DNA from: Phytoseiulus persimilis
Lineage: Eukaryota; Arthropoda; Arachnida; Mesostigmata; Phytoseiidae
Length of the DNA stretch: 64,000 nucleotides
Reading direction: 5' to 3'
NCBI GenBank assembly: GCA_037576195.1
Contig: CM075101.1
Span: 32,612,001 to 32,676,000, forward strand
Positions 22,927 through 35,600 of this stretch are shown here, piece after piece. The translations under genes and the position numbers were made by a program. How positions within the stretch are numbered: the first letter of the stretch is position 1; every line of letters begins with the position of its first letter. A model generated the notes under the pieces. That model worked only from the letters and a program-made list of their open reading frames with translations. It searched no databases and was not told the DNA's origin.

Positions 22927-24540
22927 AGTCTAGGTTTGATGTTGATCGAATCGACCGCATTCGTTTTCCCGGGTATGAGCTTCCGAAAGCTTGGTTCCAT
23001 CTCTGCGAGCTGTATACGCCCTTCAAGATTCATCCCGAACCGTTTCAGTATTCCATGACCATGATCCTGTGGAGCCTTTCAGATGACGGATTCCGCATTC
23101 ATCAGAGACTCCTAGATTCTTCCCTCCTCCCCGCCGTTTGTCATGTTAGCTAATCGATCGTAGGGACCAAGAAACTTGATCACAGCACTGTTTTGCGGCG
23201 CAAGTGGTTCGTTCTGTTTGTAAACGCAAGTCGACGAAACTAGGGAACGGACTCACCTTGAAACTGCCTATCTTCGAGCGGTATTTTACGTTCTCGAGCG
23301 AATTGATTTTCGAAGTGATCTCTTTCCTCGCTGGCTCCTCTGCAACTGAAACTCTCATCAGAGAAATGACACCACCGAAGGTCTGCCTGCGGGAGCAGAG
23401 TCTCACACACAATCGGCCTGCCGTCGGAGCCTGCTGCTCTTTTTTCCAACGACGTTTGCGAGATGAACCGTAACACAGGCCAGGTCCAGGCTTACCTTCA
23501 GGGGGGATCTCAGAGGGAAGAGATTTTTTCCTCGAGAACCAACCAAACATAGCTGTGCTGCCGATGCGAGTTTGCCGCATTCTGTCGTCTTCCGAATTTC
23601 TCGCGTTGCGCCAAGTACGAGTGAAATCCACGAACTGGGTGGAGTTGTTCTTAATTGTGCTTCACGAAACCTTTCACCCTTCATAACCCTAAGGTCGTGC
23701 TATCCAAACCAGCGACATAATCCCAACAATTGCAGAAGTATTCTGGGAGAACGACTCGGCGGACTTGAACTAGCGCGAGGAGGCGGGAATAAATTTCCAG
23801 CTCGCCCTTGAGCATTATCAACGGTAGTATGAGCCGGCAAGTATTATAGCAAGTATTTGAGATACGTTCTTCTGCGCGAGTCGTGTACCTTGCTCTGAAC
23901 ATGAGCCTCTGTGGCCTTGGAGTTTGTAGCAGTTGGGTAGCAAGTATCTCCTCTCCGTGCTGCAGTGATAGGAGACCGATAGCATTCGTACCGATGCGGC
24001 CACCTGTAATCGCCAAAGTACTGCTGCTGTTACTCTTCCTGGAGGCGGGGACAAGACCTTTGGGCCAAGAGCGTGCAGTGCCGATGAGCCGTCCAGCGAG
24101 GCATCGCGAAGCCATTTCTCCTCCTGTGCTCCTCGTGCTTCTGAGCCGATTTTTTTTGAAGACACTCATTGTGACTATGTAGCTCAGATCTAACAGTAGT
24201 CTCGACGATTTCTCCCCGCCACGGAACGTTCCGCTCCTATTGTGACTCGGAAACATACACAGTCTGGGTTCCCTATTCCGATGTCGTGATAGGAAACTAG
24301 GGCACTCTCTCCTCTCGGAAGAGCTCTCACTAGAAAGACGCTCTGCTTGGAGCAAAGGTCGATGCCCGCAATCATCGAATACCTACGACACAAAGAACCG
24401 GTTCCCGCTAGCCCCACATAACAATTTTAGTCGAGATCAAGAGTGGAGAGCTTGTAGATGTGCTAGAAATAGAGCTGCTGGTTGTGGCTCATTCGGACTC
24501 GCTCCTCGGTGCGGTGGAAGAGCATTCATCGAGGCGCATC
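22926..24540. other. Unassigned stretch with several overlapping open frames
   Basis: Both strands are unusually open here. On the minus strand a 224-codon frame (24355-23681) and a 161-codon frame (23631-23146) overlap each other's shadows. A plus-strand frame at 23204-23473 contains LPIFERYFTFSSELIFEV. A minus-strand ATG near 23552 starts MFGWFSRKKSLPSEIPPE and is followed by a good donor (GTAAGC), but the next candidate exon does not keep the frame. I recognise none of them. The right end carries the promoter region of the ankyrin gene. Confidence 0.3.
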
Positions 24541-26160
24541 ATGTCTCCGGACTATCAGGACTTCGAGTACGTGTTCGGTGACTGCTCAGAGTTCTGCGAT
24601 GAAGATATCTCCTCTGGGGATGATTTGCTCAACTCAACGCATTCCCTTAGAGAGCAAGTTGAAGATGCTCTGAGTTCCGATGAGAAGCTTCAATTGCTAG
24701 GGAGACACTTCGCCTCTCCCCTGATTCCTCCAGAGTCTTCTATCGACTTGTTCCTCAGCGAATTTCAGCGAAGACCCGACGGCAGCACCTCGAATGGATC
24801 GCTTCAGACCACTCTGAGGGAAATCCACAAGTTCATGACGGCCGCACAGATTCGAAGCGCACTCGTAGCTCGTGCCCTTGACGTGAACGATCCATCGCTT
24901 CTGATGAGTGCTTTGGACCACGTTGATGTCGAGGGCTCCCGTTCACCGGACTTGGAACTGGTGGAATTCCTTCTTCAACAGGGCTCGGATCCAAATGCCA
25001 CTGTGAATGGTGTGTCACCCCTCAAATGGTTGATCCGAAATTCCTCTGAGAAGTGCGTGACGGCGGCAAAGTTGCTTCTGTCCTACGGAGCGCGTGCGGC
25101 GCAGTCTGAAACCAGTGTCGATCCCCTCAGAGAAGCTGCCTTGGAACGTCGACAGGATATGCTCGACGCTTTCTTGGAATACAATCAGGATCCTCAGGCA
25201 GAGCTAGAAGCTCGAGAACTTCTGTGGGCAGTCTCGTTGGCTGACCTGCCCGTGAGGGATAGTCGGTCATTGCTTGAGAAAGTTTTCCGCGCACGGGAGT
25301 CCTGTCCCAAACAGGGGAGAACTCGATCTCATGCATTCCATTCCGTGGATGATCTCATTGAGGCTCGCGCCGTACAGCAGCTCGAGGCCGGTCTCGGGGT
25401 GATGCTTGGATTCTTCGGAGACATCAAAAAACCGTCTCCTTCGGATACAGCCGCGATTCAACTGATTGTGTCCAAGTTTTCCCGAGCCGCGGATATCCGA
25501 TTGAGCTCAGGATCCGAGTTCGCGAAGCTGATCCAGAGACCTCTCTCTTCTGGCTTCGAATTCGCGCCTTTCAAGACGCGTAAGCAAGCCGATCTCACTT
25601 TCAGAGACTTCGTCAATCTTGCCCAGACTCTGTGTCGGACAGCGTCGTTCCAAGAGGCAACAGTTCGAGCAAATCTCAGCCAGCTTCTCCGTTGTACTTT
25701 GCACCAGGGTGACATAAGGTCCCAACTTGACGAGCTGTCCCACCCGGATGAGCTTGGAGCGGTCCTGTGCGCTGTCACTGCAATCCTAGGTGAGCTCCAG
25801 CGGAATGAGCTTTGGACCCCGCAAGACTCGGAATACGAAGAAAGATTGATTACCTGTTTGCTGGACCGTGGGGCGTACGTACGACAGCTGGGTTGTGAGA
25901 ACCGGTCGCCAATGGATATTCTCACCGACGTACCGAAAATGCCTCTGGAAATCGTCCGTCTCATGGAGAATTCGGATTGTTGTGGAAGCGCCTCAAAACA
26001 AGTACCATCATTGAAATGTCAGGTTGCCATATCGCTCGCGAATGGAGCTGTCACACTGAGTGATGACGAAATCCACTACCGAATTCTCGTCAGGCGCTCG
26101 AGTGTGGCTTCATTGGGAGAGTTCGTCAAGGCTCATGGAGGCTCAATAAAGGATCATTGA
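24541..26160 (+). CDS. Divergent ankyrin-repeat protein with FEM1-like C-terminal box, intronless
   Basis: An uninterrupted frame of 539 residues from ATG 24541 (MSPDYQDFEYVFGDCSEF). The frame is open to a GTG at 24460, but the first ATG is preferred. The N-terminal ~70 residues are acidic. Degenerate ankyrin repeats follow, clearest at about residues 130-190: LVEFLLQQGSDPNATVNG, then PLKWLIRNSSEKC and AAKLLLSYGARA. A later one contains ERLITCLLDRGAYVRQLG. The C-terminus, from about residue 488 (VPSLKCQVAISL) to LGEFVKAHGG, resembles the VHL/SOCS-type box of FEM1 proteins (SLKCLAA motif and a closing FV..H). Those proteins are substrate receptors of cullin-2 ubiquitin ligases. The degradation-receptor role is inferred; the repeats are too diverged to assign orthology. 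The lack of introns contrasts with most neighbours and may reflect retroposition or intron loss. Confidence 0.72.
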   Translation: MSPDYQDFEYVFGDCSEFCDEDISSGDDLLNSTHSLREQVEDALSSDEKLQLLGRHFASPLIPPESSIDLFLSEFQRRPDGSTSNGSLQTTLREIHKFMTAAQIRSALVARALDVNDPSLLMSALDHVDVEGSRSPDLELVEFLLQQGSDPNATVNGVSPLKWLIRNSSEKCVTAAKLLLSYGARAAQSETSVDPLREAALERRQDMLDAFLEYNQDPQAELEARELLWAVSLADLPVRDSRSLLEKVFRARESCPKQGRTRSHAFHSVDDLIEARAVQQLEAGLGVMLGFFGDIKKPSPSDTAAIQLIVSKFSRAADIRLSSGSEFAKLIQRPLSSGFEFAPFKTRKQADLTFRDFVNLAQTLCRTASFQEATVRANLSQLLRCTLHQGDIRSQLDELSHPDELGAVLCAVTAILGELQRNELWTPQDSEYEERLITCLLDRGAYVRQLGCENRSPMDILTDVPKMPLEIVRLMENSDCCGSASKQVPSLKCQVAISLANGAVTLSDDEIHYRILVRRSSVASLGEFVKAHGGSIKDH

Positions 26161-29009
26161 ACGCGATGGAGATTCAAAATCTTTGTGTGGAATTCAGGCT
26201 CGAGCCGGTTACAAAAATCTCCCATCGGGATCAGGATTGACGGCGTTTCCAACATGACGTGGCGAGAATCTGCTCTCTCTCTGGGAATATCAACTTGCTC
26301 CTGACCCAAGCCGAAGTTGCGTGCCGTGGAGGGTCACAAGCTGCTCTATGCCAATAATGTACCAACATGGAACAGTGCTGGGGCATGTTGCTCGTTCGCT
26401 GATTGGGGGAACTGAGGGTTCCGTGTCCAAGATCATGGGTGTTGGTGAGAGGGTATTCTCCATCATTCAGATGGAGAACCCTACACTACCTCGGTTTCCT
26501 TCGCAGGTGTCCGCAAATGGATTTCTCGGCTGGTACTCGACCCGAAGGCCGGTATTGGCCTCAAAACCTCGTAAAGAAAAAGGTAGGTGAGTCCGGGTTC
26601 GATCCGACAATGTTCTTCGAGTGTCTATGAGAGTTTAGGGGAAAATCTACAAGAGCCCACGGGTCTTGTCGATATGATACTTTTACTGATTCAAGTGTGA
26701 AGTACCACTTCGATGTCGGTGATACTCCGCCAACCAGCAGAGGGGCTACATTGTGGGACAGAGAACAAGTGACGCGACCACAGGAAAGGCCGCTTCCAAG
26801 CACGAAGTCATAGAAAAAGCCGCCCGAATTCCAATCCGCCTACCCTGAAAGAGGAACTCGTGGAGAGCTTTCGAAAAAAACCTTTGTCGATGTAGCATCA
26901 ATCGTTCTCGAGATTCGACGGTTTCCAGTTTTTTGGCACTTCCTTCCAACTGTCGCAGGCAAGCGAGTGGTCCCCGAGGGCTGAAACTTGGCGTGAGATA
27001 TCGGCTCCACCTCACCGAATGGCGTCGAAATCCGTTACTTTTGATGCGACACCCCCGGATTTCCCCGTGTAGGGACGGATCGGGACTGGAATCGACCCAG
27101 TATAGGGATCAGAGCATTGAAATTATAAATGTTCTTCGCATCCGGAGACGTCACACTCATAATGAGTCGCGAGGTCTGCTCTACTGGAGAGCTGTGAGTT
27201 TCATGAGCTAAACGGGGACGAAAAACAATTCCCAGAGGATGCTTATGTGAGTTCGTAAAATTCGACGATTTTCGAGTTTTCAATGATTTCGTGAGCTCTA
27301 TCTCTCTACTTTTGAGCTGACTCATCTCTCCCAGGACAGTCTTAAAGCGTCGATGACGGAGTGTGAGGGAGGAGAAACAGCTGACACTGAGCAGATGTCG
27401 GTGTTCACCCAGATATGGTTATTGACCGAATGATTTTCGTCCCGACACAGATTTTTCCTCAGTTCGAGTGATCGATTGAATGAAGTGGGGGAGTGAAGGG
27501 AATTCAAACAATCCGTGGTCCTCGAGACTCTATTAGACCTCGGACGCGAAAAAAATTATGTGAACCACACACCATTGTCGACTCGGGAACGACGATCGGA
27601 ATGATCTGCGAAGGCAAAACAATCCGCACGTGAAATCGGAAGGATCATGTTCTGCACATGAAAGTCAACAAACATACCACCCTATCCTTTATCTCTGCCA
27701 CAACTCGACATGAATTTCGGCCGGATAAGCCAGTGTGCGCCGCAACTTATGCGCGGCCAGGGCACGCGGATCTGGTATGAAATTATCTCTGATGACTGAT
27801 GCGAACTGCTCTGGATGGATTTGCCCAGGTTAGAATGCCAGCATTCAGGGGACAGTGACTGAACACCTAGCGTCGGTCGTCTTTACTAGAGATGCCCTCA
27901 TTCTCTCCAACTAGCTGAAATGCACGGATCATGGAATCAGGCACCCGAATCAATCAGCTTCTTGATCAATCTATGAGTCTGAAGATGAGAGCCTGTCAGA
28001 AAGGCCCTTATGGCGTGGGTCGTGTCACACCGGTGAAGACGTTCGTGGCGACACAGATGAGGCTTCCCATACGAATCGAAGGAATCAAAGAGAGTCGACT
28101 GTCTACGGCTTTGGAAAGATAGAAATCTAAATATTATTGTTCGAAGGCGCGGCTCTGACTCTTCGGCGCGCGTTCAGTTGCTTCTCAGAGAGCAGCGGTG
28201 CACACACGTAACGTCCGAGGCTGGCTGTGATTTGTGCGTTTGCTTGAAAGACTACTCTTGTCCACTGTCTGCTCTTTTCTGTCTCCAGCTTTCATTCTCT
28301 TCTTCTGCCTCTCGAGTTTCCGGGTCCTCTCGTGATCTTTCTGTGGAGGAAATGCATGTAAGTTCAACGTGTTCGCCGAAGTTACAGATTCCACGAGTGA
28401 CGATAAGCACTGAGAACTATGGATGTACCTTCAATGAAGGATATAGTGTTCCTGCATAGTTTGCAAAGGAGGAAGGTACGTGAGTCTGATGGAATTCGAC
28501 TCGTGTGGGGCTATTTCAGCATCCTTTCCGGGGAAAATGGTCCGGTAGAATCTCATTTATCTTCTGAAGATCCAACATGAGCTGCAGCTGTCCGCGGTCC
28601 TCTAGTTCGAGAAGCGGCGTGTCGGAACGCCAGACCTTTGTGCTGTCAGAGGGAAGCATCAGAGCCCTTCCTTCAACACGTTCAGTCCGAACTTTGTGGG
28701 ACCTAACTGAAGCCTTTTCGAGTTCTCGGGAGAACGAGAATCGTGGACACGTGGTGCTTTATAATTGGTATCAGAGAATTTGATGTTCCGCGACTGGAAC
28801 CGATCATTCGGTGGTTCAAAACCAGTTTCTAATACTGATCCTGTCTCATCACTGGCACGCCTACTCGACTACTTCGGTTTGTCCTCCAACGGATCAGAGA
28901 CATGAGAACCTCTCCTGTGCTCTGAAGCTCCGATCTGAGATCCGAGATTTTTCCGGATGAGTGCTTGCTCGGGAAAATAAACCTGAATCGTTGTTCCTAT
29001 TTGCAGACC
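26161..29009. other. Intergenic stretch; no gene recognised
   Basis: Only short open frames. The 3' untranslated region of the ankyrin gene is expected at the left. A 5' leader exon of the F-box gene may lie near the right end, because a splice acceptor (pyrimidines ending TTTGCAG) sits four bases before its first ATG. Confidence 0.4.
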
Positions 29010-32000
29010 ATGGACGAGATTGAGTTCGTGGATTATCTACCATACAGAGATCCGATGAGAGAAACGATCAATACGATCATCGAGAGAAAGGGTTTCGACT
29101 TCCATTGTGAACCGACTCCCACCGGAGACTCGGTTCGGCTTCCAAGGAGGAAACACCCGCCAACGGTGTGTCTGTTCTAGGTCCAGTCTGCCATCGTTTG
29201 TTCAAGTTTCGCGAAGCTATCGGTCACTTATTCAGTCATTCTTTTGAGGCGATGGCCCTTGTGGTATGTTGCGGCGTGGCCGCTTACGCAAGCATGCGCC
29301 GCGATGCGAACCTTTCAAACCCATTCAGACCTCTTATTCAGATACTTACAATGAGGCTTCCTGCCGAGCTCAGAATGCAGCAGTGCTGGCCCTTACCAGA
29401 TGTCCTCTCCAAGACCTCCTTACCACAGAGCTTGACACTGGACCGAGCCCAGGCCTTAGGGTCCCCTGGTCGGGGAACGATACGTTCTAAAAATAGCGAA
29501 GGAACTACTTAGGTCCCTAAGGCCACTACCATGTCCCATAAACTTTAAGATGGCTTAGATGCCAGCTTGGATTTTTATTGGATTTTCGTGTCGTGCTTCG
29601 ATCTGTGCAAAACATCCTGAGTGACCTGGAGGCCGAATCATGTGGTCCGGTCTTCCGACCGAGGTATCATCGGCGACCATAGCCAATCTCAAGGAGGGAG
29701 GAAAAGAGGGCAAAGATTCCGTACAAAAGCCCAAGGCGACTGCGGTAGGTTCGACATCCTTCTCCGCGGACCTCCAAAACAGGACTGAAATCTTTGTGCG
29801 ACAATTCCCCCCCTGTCCCAAACGAATACAAAGACGCTTCGCGAGTTTCTTCCGAGAGTGATTCTTCGTAGAAGATTCATTCTACCTGCGGACAATCTCA
29901 TCATGGTAGAGCAGAAACGATGACTCGTCCGAGTTTCACTTCATCCTTGTTTGATTCATGAGCTACCATTCGCAATTTGGGAATCCAGTGGTTCTGTGCC
30001 GTTTGCTGCCAAATGGGCACTGGCGGATGGTCGGACTGAGAGAAAAACCGCCGTTCCTCCCATTTCGCATTTCAGACGATCGACAAGCTCCCAGAGAAGG
30101 TTCTCTTGAACATTTTCCAGTATCTTCCATCTCGCGAAGTGGGCCGCCTAGCTAGGGTGTGTCGCAAATGGAGACAGGTGTCCTGTGATCCTCGGTTGTG
30201 GTCCCAAGTATCTCTGAGACCTGAAATCTCCGGTCTTCACATTAAAAGCGTTGAAAAACTGCTGCAACTTATCTCCGTCAGATTCTGTAAGAGGCGCTTG
30301 TTCAGTCTATTACTATTCACCCAGAAGTCCCATGTGAGATATATATCAGTCAGTCAGAGCGGCGGCGCTCCACGCCGGTTCCCGAATCCGTTGCCTTTCA
30401 CCGTGATCAGGACGTCATACTGTTTCAGCGACATCTCTGAGATACATTGAGCTGCCGATCGAACTTATCACCCACACGGTCCTCCATGAACTGAGCTACA
30501 AGTGTCCAAACCTTACTCACATGTTGCTGGACTTCAGTACGGCCATGCAACTTCATGATTTCAACGACCTCAACGCGTTCCCCACGAAGCTTCGAGTGAT
30601 GTGTATTTGTCTGAGTGAAGTCATATTTATGGAGGGCTTCATGAGGAAAATCTACAATTTCATCAATAGTCTTGAAGTTTTGCACTTGATCGGTGAGGAT
30701 TCTCAAATGAATCACTGGAGAATGCGTTTCGAGTACTCTAGGGGTGGGAGCTGTTTGGGACCATAACCGCACCTCCGTCTTGATATCGCCTCGAGAGGCC
30801 AGATCCGTGCTCAGTATATCCTTCTGATCTGTCAGGCACCTACGAGAAGGTCGAAGAAGAAGAGGAAGAGATTTATGAAGTCATCAATATCCACAAATTG
30901 AAATCAGCGGTGCCGAACTTACGCTGTGTGAATATGTACGGAATCGCTTTCGTCGACGACTCGCACGTGGAAGCTTTTTCTTCCAACTGCATCCAACTTG
31001 AGACGATGGCAGTTCCGTATTGCAACAAAGTCATCGGCACAACGCTCAAGATCTTATTCTCCCGATGCAAGAAGCTCAAAACACTCATCGCCCCGCACAC
31101 AGGTACGCCATTCCACAACCTATCTATGAGCTCAATAAGGGAATTCCTGGTGGAATAACCTGAATCTGACCTGAAACCTCCTCTCCTATCCAGGCTTGAA
31201 GCCCGAAAACTTCATGGCTGTAGACTGGGAGTCGACAAACTTGCAAGAAGTTGACGTCAGCGCAACCGATCTTTCTACAGAGTGCCTCATAGACTTGGTC
31301 ACACGCTGTACAAACCTCCGCTACCTTGCAGCTGGTCAGCAGGACGGCTTCAATGATTTGGTACTGAACAGCATGATCGAAAAAGGTATCTGAGCAAACC
31401 GTTCCCAGTTTCTGCTGACTCTCTCTGGTGTCAGCCGACTCCGCGCTACCCGTCGAGTACTTGAGAGGAGTCTCCGGGTTCTGTGGTCGTTCTTCGCCGG
31501 ATCATCCTGTACGGGGACTCAGATTTTCGAATTTCTCCTTCAAGGAACCTACAAGAACTTGATCGCCCTTGATCTGGATAGGAACGAGAACATTTCCGAA
31601 GAAATGTTGACGAAGATCATTCGTCTCATCGGACCCCAGTTGCAGGGCCTCGTGCTATCAGGAATCCCTCATCTCTGCGAGGGATTTTGGTCTTCGACCA
31701 TCCCGATTATCAGGAAGATCAAGTGAGATGCTACTGTTTCCATTGAGAACGGTCAAGATACAAGTTCTGTTCTCCCGAAGAAATTCTGGATGAACCCATT
31801 CCATTGTTTCGATTGCTTCCATCAAAATTCTCTCGATTCAGAGTCCTAGTTATGGGAATGCCGACTGGTTGCTGCAAGAAAATAAGCGCCAAAATTCATG
31901 TGGATGGTATCCTTGATAACCTCGCAAATAACTGTGCGGATCTGCGACGGCTCGAGATCGGTTGGGACTCCGAAACACTACGCTTCAGCGACAAAAGTTC

Positions 32001-32318
32001 CAAAGTGAGTTAGGCGCTCGAATCGTTCGGAAACATTGTTTGCCCATTCCAGGACGAGGACTCATGGAACTCAGCTCACGCAAGTACAAGCAGGATCGAG
32101 TGTTCTCAGCTGGCTCTGTTTCTTTGTAGGCGATCGATACAATACGTGTCAAATGCTTGCGATTGCGATGCCTGGTCTTGAGTGACGGAAAATATTTCGA
32201 ACTGGTGAAGTCGAACTTCGATCGAGCTGATCGAGTCACCCTGGTGAGATCAGCCACGAGCTGCCGAATCAACCTTTTTTATCTACTCTCTTGCTACAAG
32301 GACATGATATTCAACTGA
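29010..32318 (+). CDS. F-box / leucine-rich-repeat protein, complete, eight exons
   Basis: Exons 29010-29165, 30076-30286, 30429-30692, 30836-31102, 31194-31385, 31545-31722, 31842-32004 and 32130-32318 join in frame to 539 residues. An F-box at about residues 53-95 (TIDKLPEKVLLNIFQYLP ... RLARVCRKWRQV ... DPRLW) would bind SKP1, making this the substrate receptor of an SCF ubiquitin ligase. Irregular leucine-rich repeats follow, e.g. PNLTHMLLDFSTAMQLHDF, LEVLHLIG, PNLRCVNMYGIAFVDDSH, LQEVDVSATDLSTECL and LIALDLDRNENISEEML. An acidic insert (EKVEEEEEEIYEV) lies at about residue 212. The C-terminus CYKDMIFN and much of the body match a strongly conserved animal F-box/LRR family whose symbol I cannot name safely. 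The first intron (910 bp) is the longest. It is convergent with the hexosaminidase gene, 800 bp apart. Confidence 0.9.
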
Positions 32319-33117
32319 CTGCCATAGAATCATTTTGTCATCATGTCAAGTCCTGCCGGACTCAGTTTCTTTTTGTATACGTCGTCAACTGGAAATTCAC
32401 GAGGACAACAGGATGGGCCAGTTTCTTGGAGGGGGCGAAATATATGGGAGACTGTTTGTACACTTTTTCAGTTTGTGTGTCTTGATTCAGCCAGACCAGC
32501 AAATTGCAATTACCAAACAAATCACACTTCAAAAGGCTTGGTCACGGCCTTGAGTCGACGGCCTCTCTGTTACAGAACTCTCGGCTACCATCCACTTGAC
32601 TGAATGACACGCGAAGTCATGACGTAGATAATCCGCAGAGCCGACGATAATTATCGTTTGAATTGAAGAAAAACGATTTCGACATGATCCATTTTATTCC
32701 CCAACTTCAACAGAGTAGGGTCATTACTCGGTTTATATGCAATGAGTGTTATGTACACGATATCACACAATAGCGACTGAACTATGAATTGTGACTCGAC
32801 GCGAAAACGCAGTTCAAGTAGCTCATATGCCTCAAAATAGCCTCAAGCTCCAGCCGAATTCGCTCGAGAACTAAAGCGAAAATACCGTACCTCGAAGACC
32901 GAACGGAAAAACACTCGAGATTAACTGGAACTAAAAAATGTACGCATTCGCAAGATTGAATCCGCTATACCTGCTCGTCGTCTACAACAATTGTCAGAGG
33001 CAATACAAAAATACGATTCGCGCGCAATGCCGATGCTCTGTCAAACCGGGCGTCGTCCGAGTACCAGCCGCTGTGATTCCCGATCTATCTATCAATGCGG
33101 AACAAAGTGCGGCTTCG
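32319..33117. other. Short convergent spacer between the F-box and hexosaminidase genes
   Basis: Both genes end here, so the 800 bp should hold two 3' untranslated regions. No repeat or further gene is visible; the open frames are short. Confidence 0.5.
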
Positions 33118-35600
33118 TCAATCCTCAGGTCGATGATTATTGTAGAGCGGCCTGCGAGGCCAAGTGTTCTTCGCGAGCATCAGCTGCGCGTCCCTCTGGA
33201 GCTTTTCTAACGCTTCTTTCATTGGTTCTATGAAGGTTTCCACCCATTCTCTCGCAGTGGCCCAATCGCTCACTCCAGCTAAGTCTTCTGTGATGACCTC
33301 ACCGAGTCTGGTAATTTGTGAGGTCAATTCAGAGAAATCGCGCGTTCCTTGCATCACGTTTTCGGGAGAACTGAATTGGTGCCTGGGTAGATGGACAACA
33401 TTCAAATACATCTTTAGAGTCATGGCATTTCGGGAATGGATATATCAAGAAAACCATACATGTGCTCGACAGAGTTTTCCGCACTCACTTGCGATTCATG
33501 GGACTCATCCATCCGATGACGTAGTTAGTTTTTAGAGCTTCTTTTTCCTGTTGTCTCAATTCATCCCAGCGCAGGACGTCGAACAAAACTCGACTCCCGG
33601 GGTAGTCGCAGAACATGGGCGGAGGGCCTCCGAATGAGGTGGAGGCGGGCAAAAGATCTCCCACGAACTGGATGTTTCTATTGCATTTCAATACTGTTTT
33701 CACTCCTCCGAGTACCTGTCATACACGAGAAAACCCTGTAGGTTAGGCTCTGAACGGTTCTCGTGTAAGTCCAAATTCGACCGAATTTCGAGAAACTATG
33801 GATAATTCCTGCGATTTGTGAAGGTTCTATCGTTGCTCACCTGATCGTCCAGTTTGCCCGACTGCAAGTAAGCGAGACACAGCGCCAATACAGGGATTCC
33901 CACCGGAAACAGCTCACATAACGATCCAAAATGGTCGAACCTGAGTTTACGCAGACGAAAATGTAGGCTGGGTACTGGTTTCGAATCCAATGTTTCTTCG
34001 AACTACCACATACTCACGATCCGGACGGGAACTCACCGTTGCCAGCCTGTGATGGCGATTCCCTTCACTTGGATTTTGCCCTCGAACTGTTTGAGCAGCT
34101 GCACCCAGGAGTGATGATTGAGGAGATGGAGTTTGTACTCCGGCACCTGATGTACCGGGCTCACGGCACCTTTGAAGGCAGATGCAACCCACATGCCGCG
34201 GAAGCCAGCAGTAACGTATTTGGAGAACACACCAACCAGATTCACGTTTTTGCTGTAATTCCATACCATGATTTCGACGAGCTTCGCCAAGGGGGAGTTC
34301 TTCAGAGCTTCTTCCTCGACGCTGCGGAACATGTCGTCCCAAATGATAGCCTGGTAGCCCATGCTGTGAACGATGCTGACGACATCGGTCACGTGCGCCA
34401 TGAAAAGATCGCTCTTCAACCAGTTATGATCCGTCATTCGAGTCTGACATCTGCCGAGCGTGAGACCGAGGATTACAATAAGGATCAGCCACCCCTCTGG
34501 CCAGACTCAAGCGAGGAGGGCGGATCGGTTTCATGTTCATGTTTCAACTGGGAGAAGAGACAAAGGTGACATACAGATCACATTCTCCGAGAGCGAAGAC
34601 TTCGTCACTCCCAATGTGAATGTGAGTAATGTGACCTCGATGCAGTTCCGCGATTTGTTTCAGCATCTCTGTTATAAGCTGGGTGCTCGCATTCTTCGAT
34701 GGACACAAAGCTTGGGGATTGTGGGGCACCTAGAAACGAGCCGTTGGCTTAGCTGACGCGTGTCATTTCCACGGACGGAGCAAACCTCCCTACCCATCAG
34801 CCCTCAAAGACAGCGGGCGTCCCGTGCACACCTCTCTCAGGTTTGCGAACTCTCCAAGTTTGAGCACGGCCTCGAGATGGCCAAATGTCTGGACAAGAGG
34901 AATGACGGTTAGCTCGTGAGCTCTCGCTGCATCGAGAATCCTGCCGATTTCTTTCACAGAATAACAGTTTGTCGCTGAGATGTTCGCGAGCACTCCCGTG
35001 TAGGGAAACATATCCTCGTATTCGATCAACAATCCCGTTGCGCCCATGCGTCGCAACAATGGCAAGACTTGTTCGATATAAGACACCTGAAAAAATGAGT
35101 TGATCCTCACAATCATTGACCATAAGTGAGAATGAGATCATTCTGTGACATATGAACCAAAAGAAAACTCACGGTCAGCGGGGCTCCCTTCAGATCGAGG
35201 TGGATTATTTTTTGAGGCAGCTTCACAGGCTTGCCATATCCACGGCGCAGCCTCTCTAAAACTGCGTCGTCTGGCTCCATGTATGATGATTCGTCAGCCT
35301 GCATGCCTTTACCTGGAGGAGTTGGACATGCCTATGAGGACCGCTCGCGGGGCGGAAACGAAGGCAAATAATTCGGTACTTACCAACTAACTTGAGTACA
35401 TCAGGTCGATCGAACCGAATGATTATGAGATTCACGAAGAGAACAGTGAGCGCGATCAGCACTGAGAACAGCAGAGCGTACCGTATGCGCGCATTCATGC
35501 GCCGCAGAGGGTTACCGCGGCTGGATGCACTGGACGTTCGAAGAAGCAGGTATGAGGGAGATTCTGCGTTCGGGGTCCGTAGACCCCTACCAGGACGCAT
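33118..35600 (-). CDS. HEXD: Hexosaminidase D-like (GH20) with N-terminal membrane anchor, eight exons
   Basis: A glycoside hydrolase family 20 beta-N-acetylhexosaminidase that removes terminal GalNAc/GlcNAc. Exons in gene order: 35600-35384, 35312-35173, 35086-34832, 34729-34575, 34450-34037, 33940-33841, 33715-33489 and 33382-33118, all in frame. Length is 590 residues from ATG 35600, or 556 from the internal ATG at 35498. The hydrophobic run YALLFSVLIALTVLFVNLII just after MNARIR, preceded by an Arg-rich tail, predicts a type II anchor, which human HEXD lacks. Family motifs: KIIHLDLKGAPLT, LLIEYEDMFPY, VIPLVQTFGHLEAVLK, the catalytic Asp-Glu pair in HIHIGSDEVFALG (residues 212-213 counting from the shorter start), QAIIWDDMF, WVASAFKGA and GIAITGWQR. 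Introns are about 70-125 bp apart from a few longer ones. Active-site residues look intact. The choice of start is uncertain. Confidence 0.92.

Noticed and set aside
24460-24540. Longer start for the ankyrin protein
   Set aside because: The upstream frame opens with GTG and not ATG; the first ATG is at 24541 and the added residues look non-conserved.
27570-27620. Retropepsin-like IVDSGTTIGMI translation
   Set aside because: A short motif in isolation, with no neighbouring gag, reverse transcriptase, integrase or LTR sequence.
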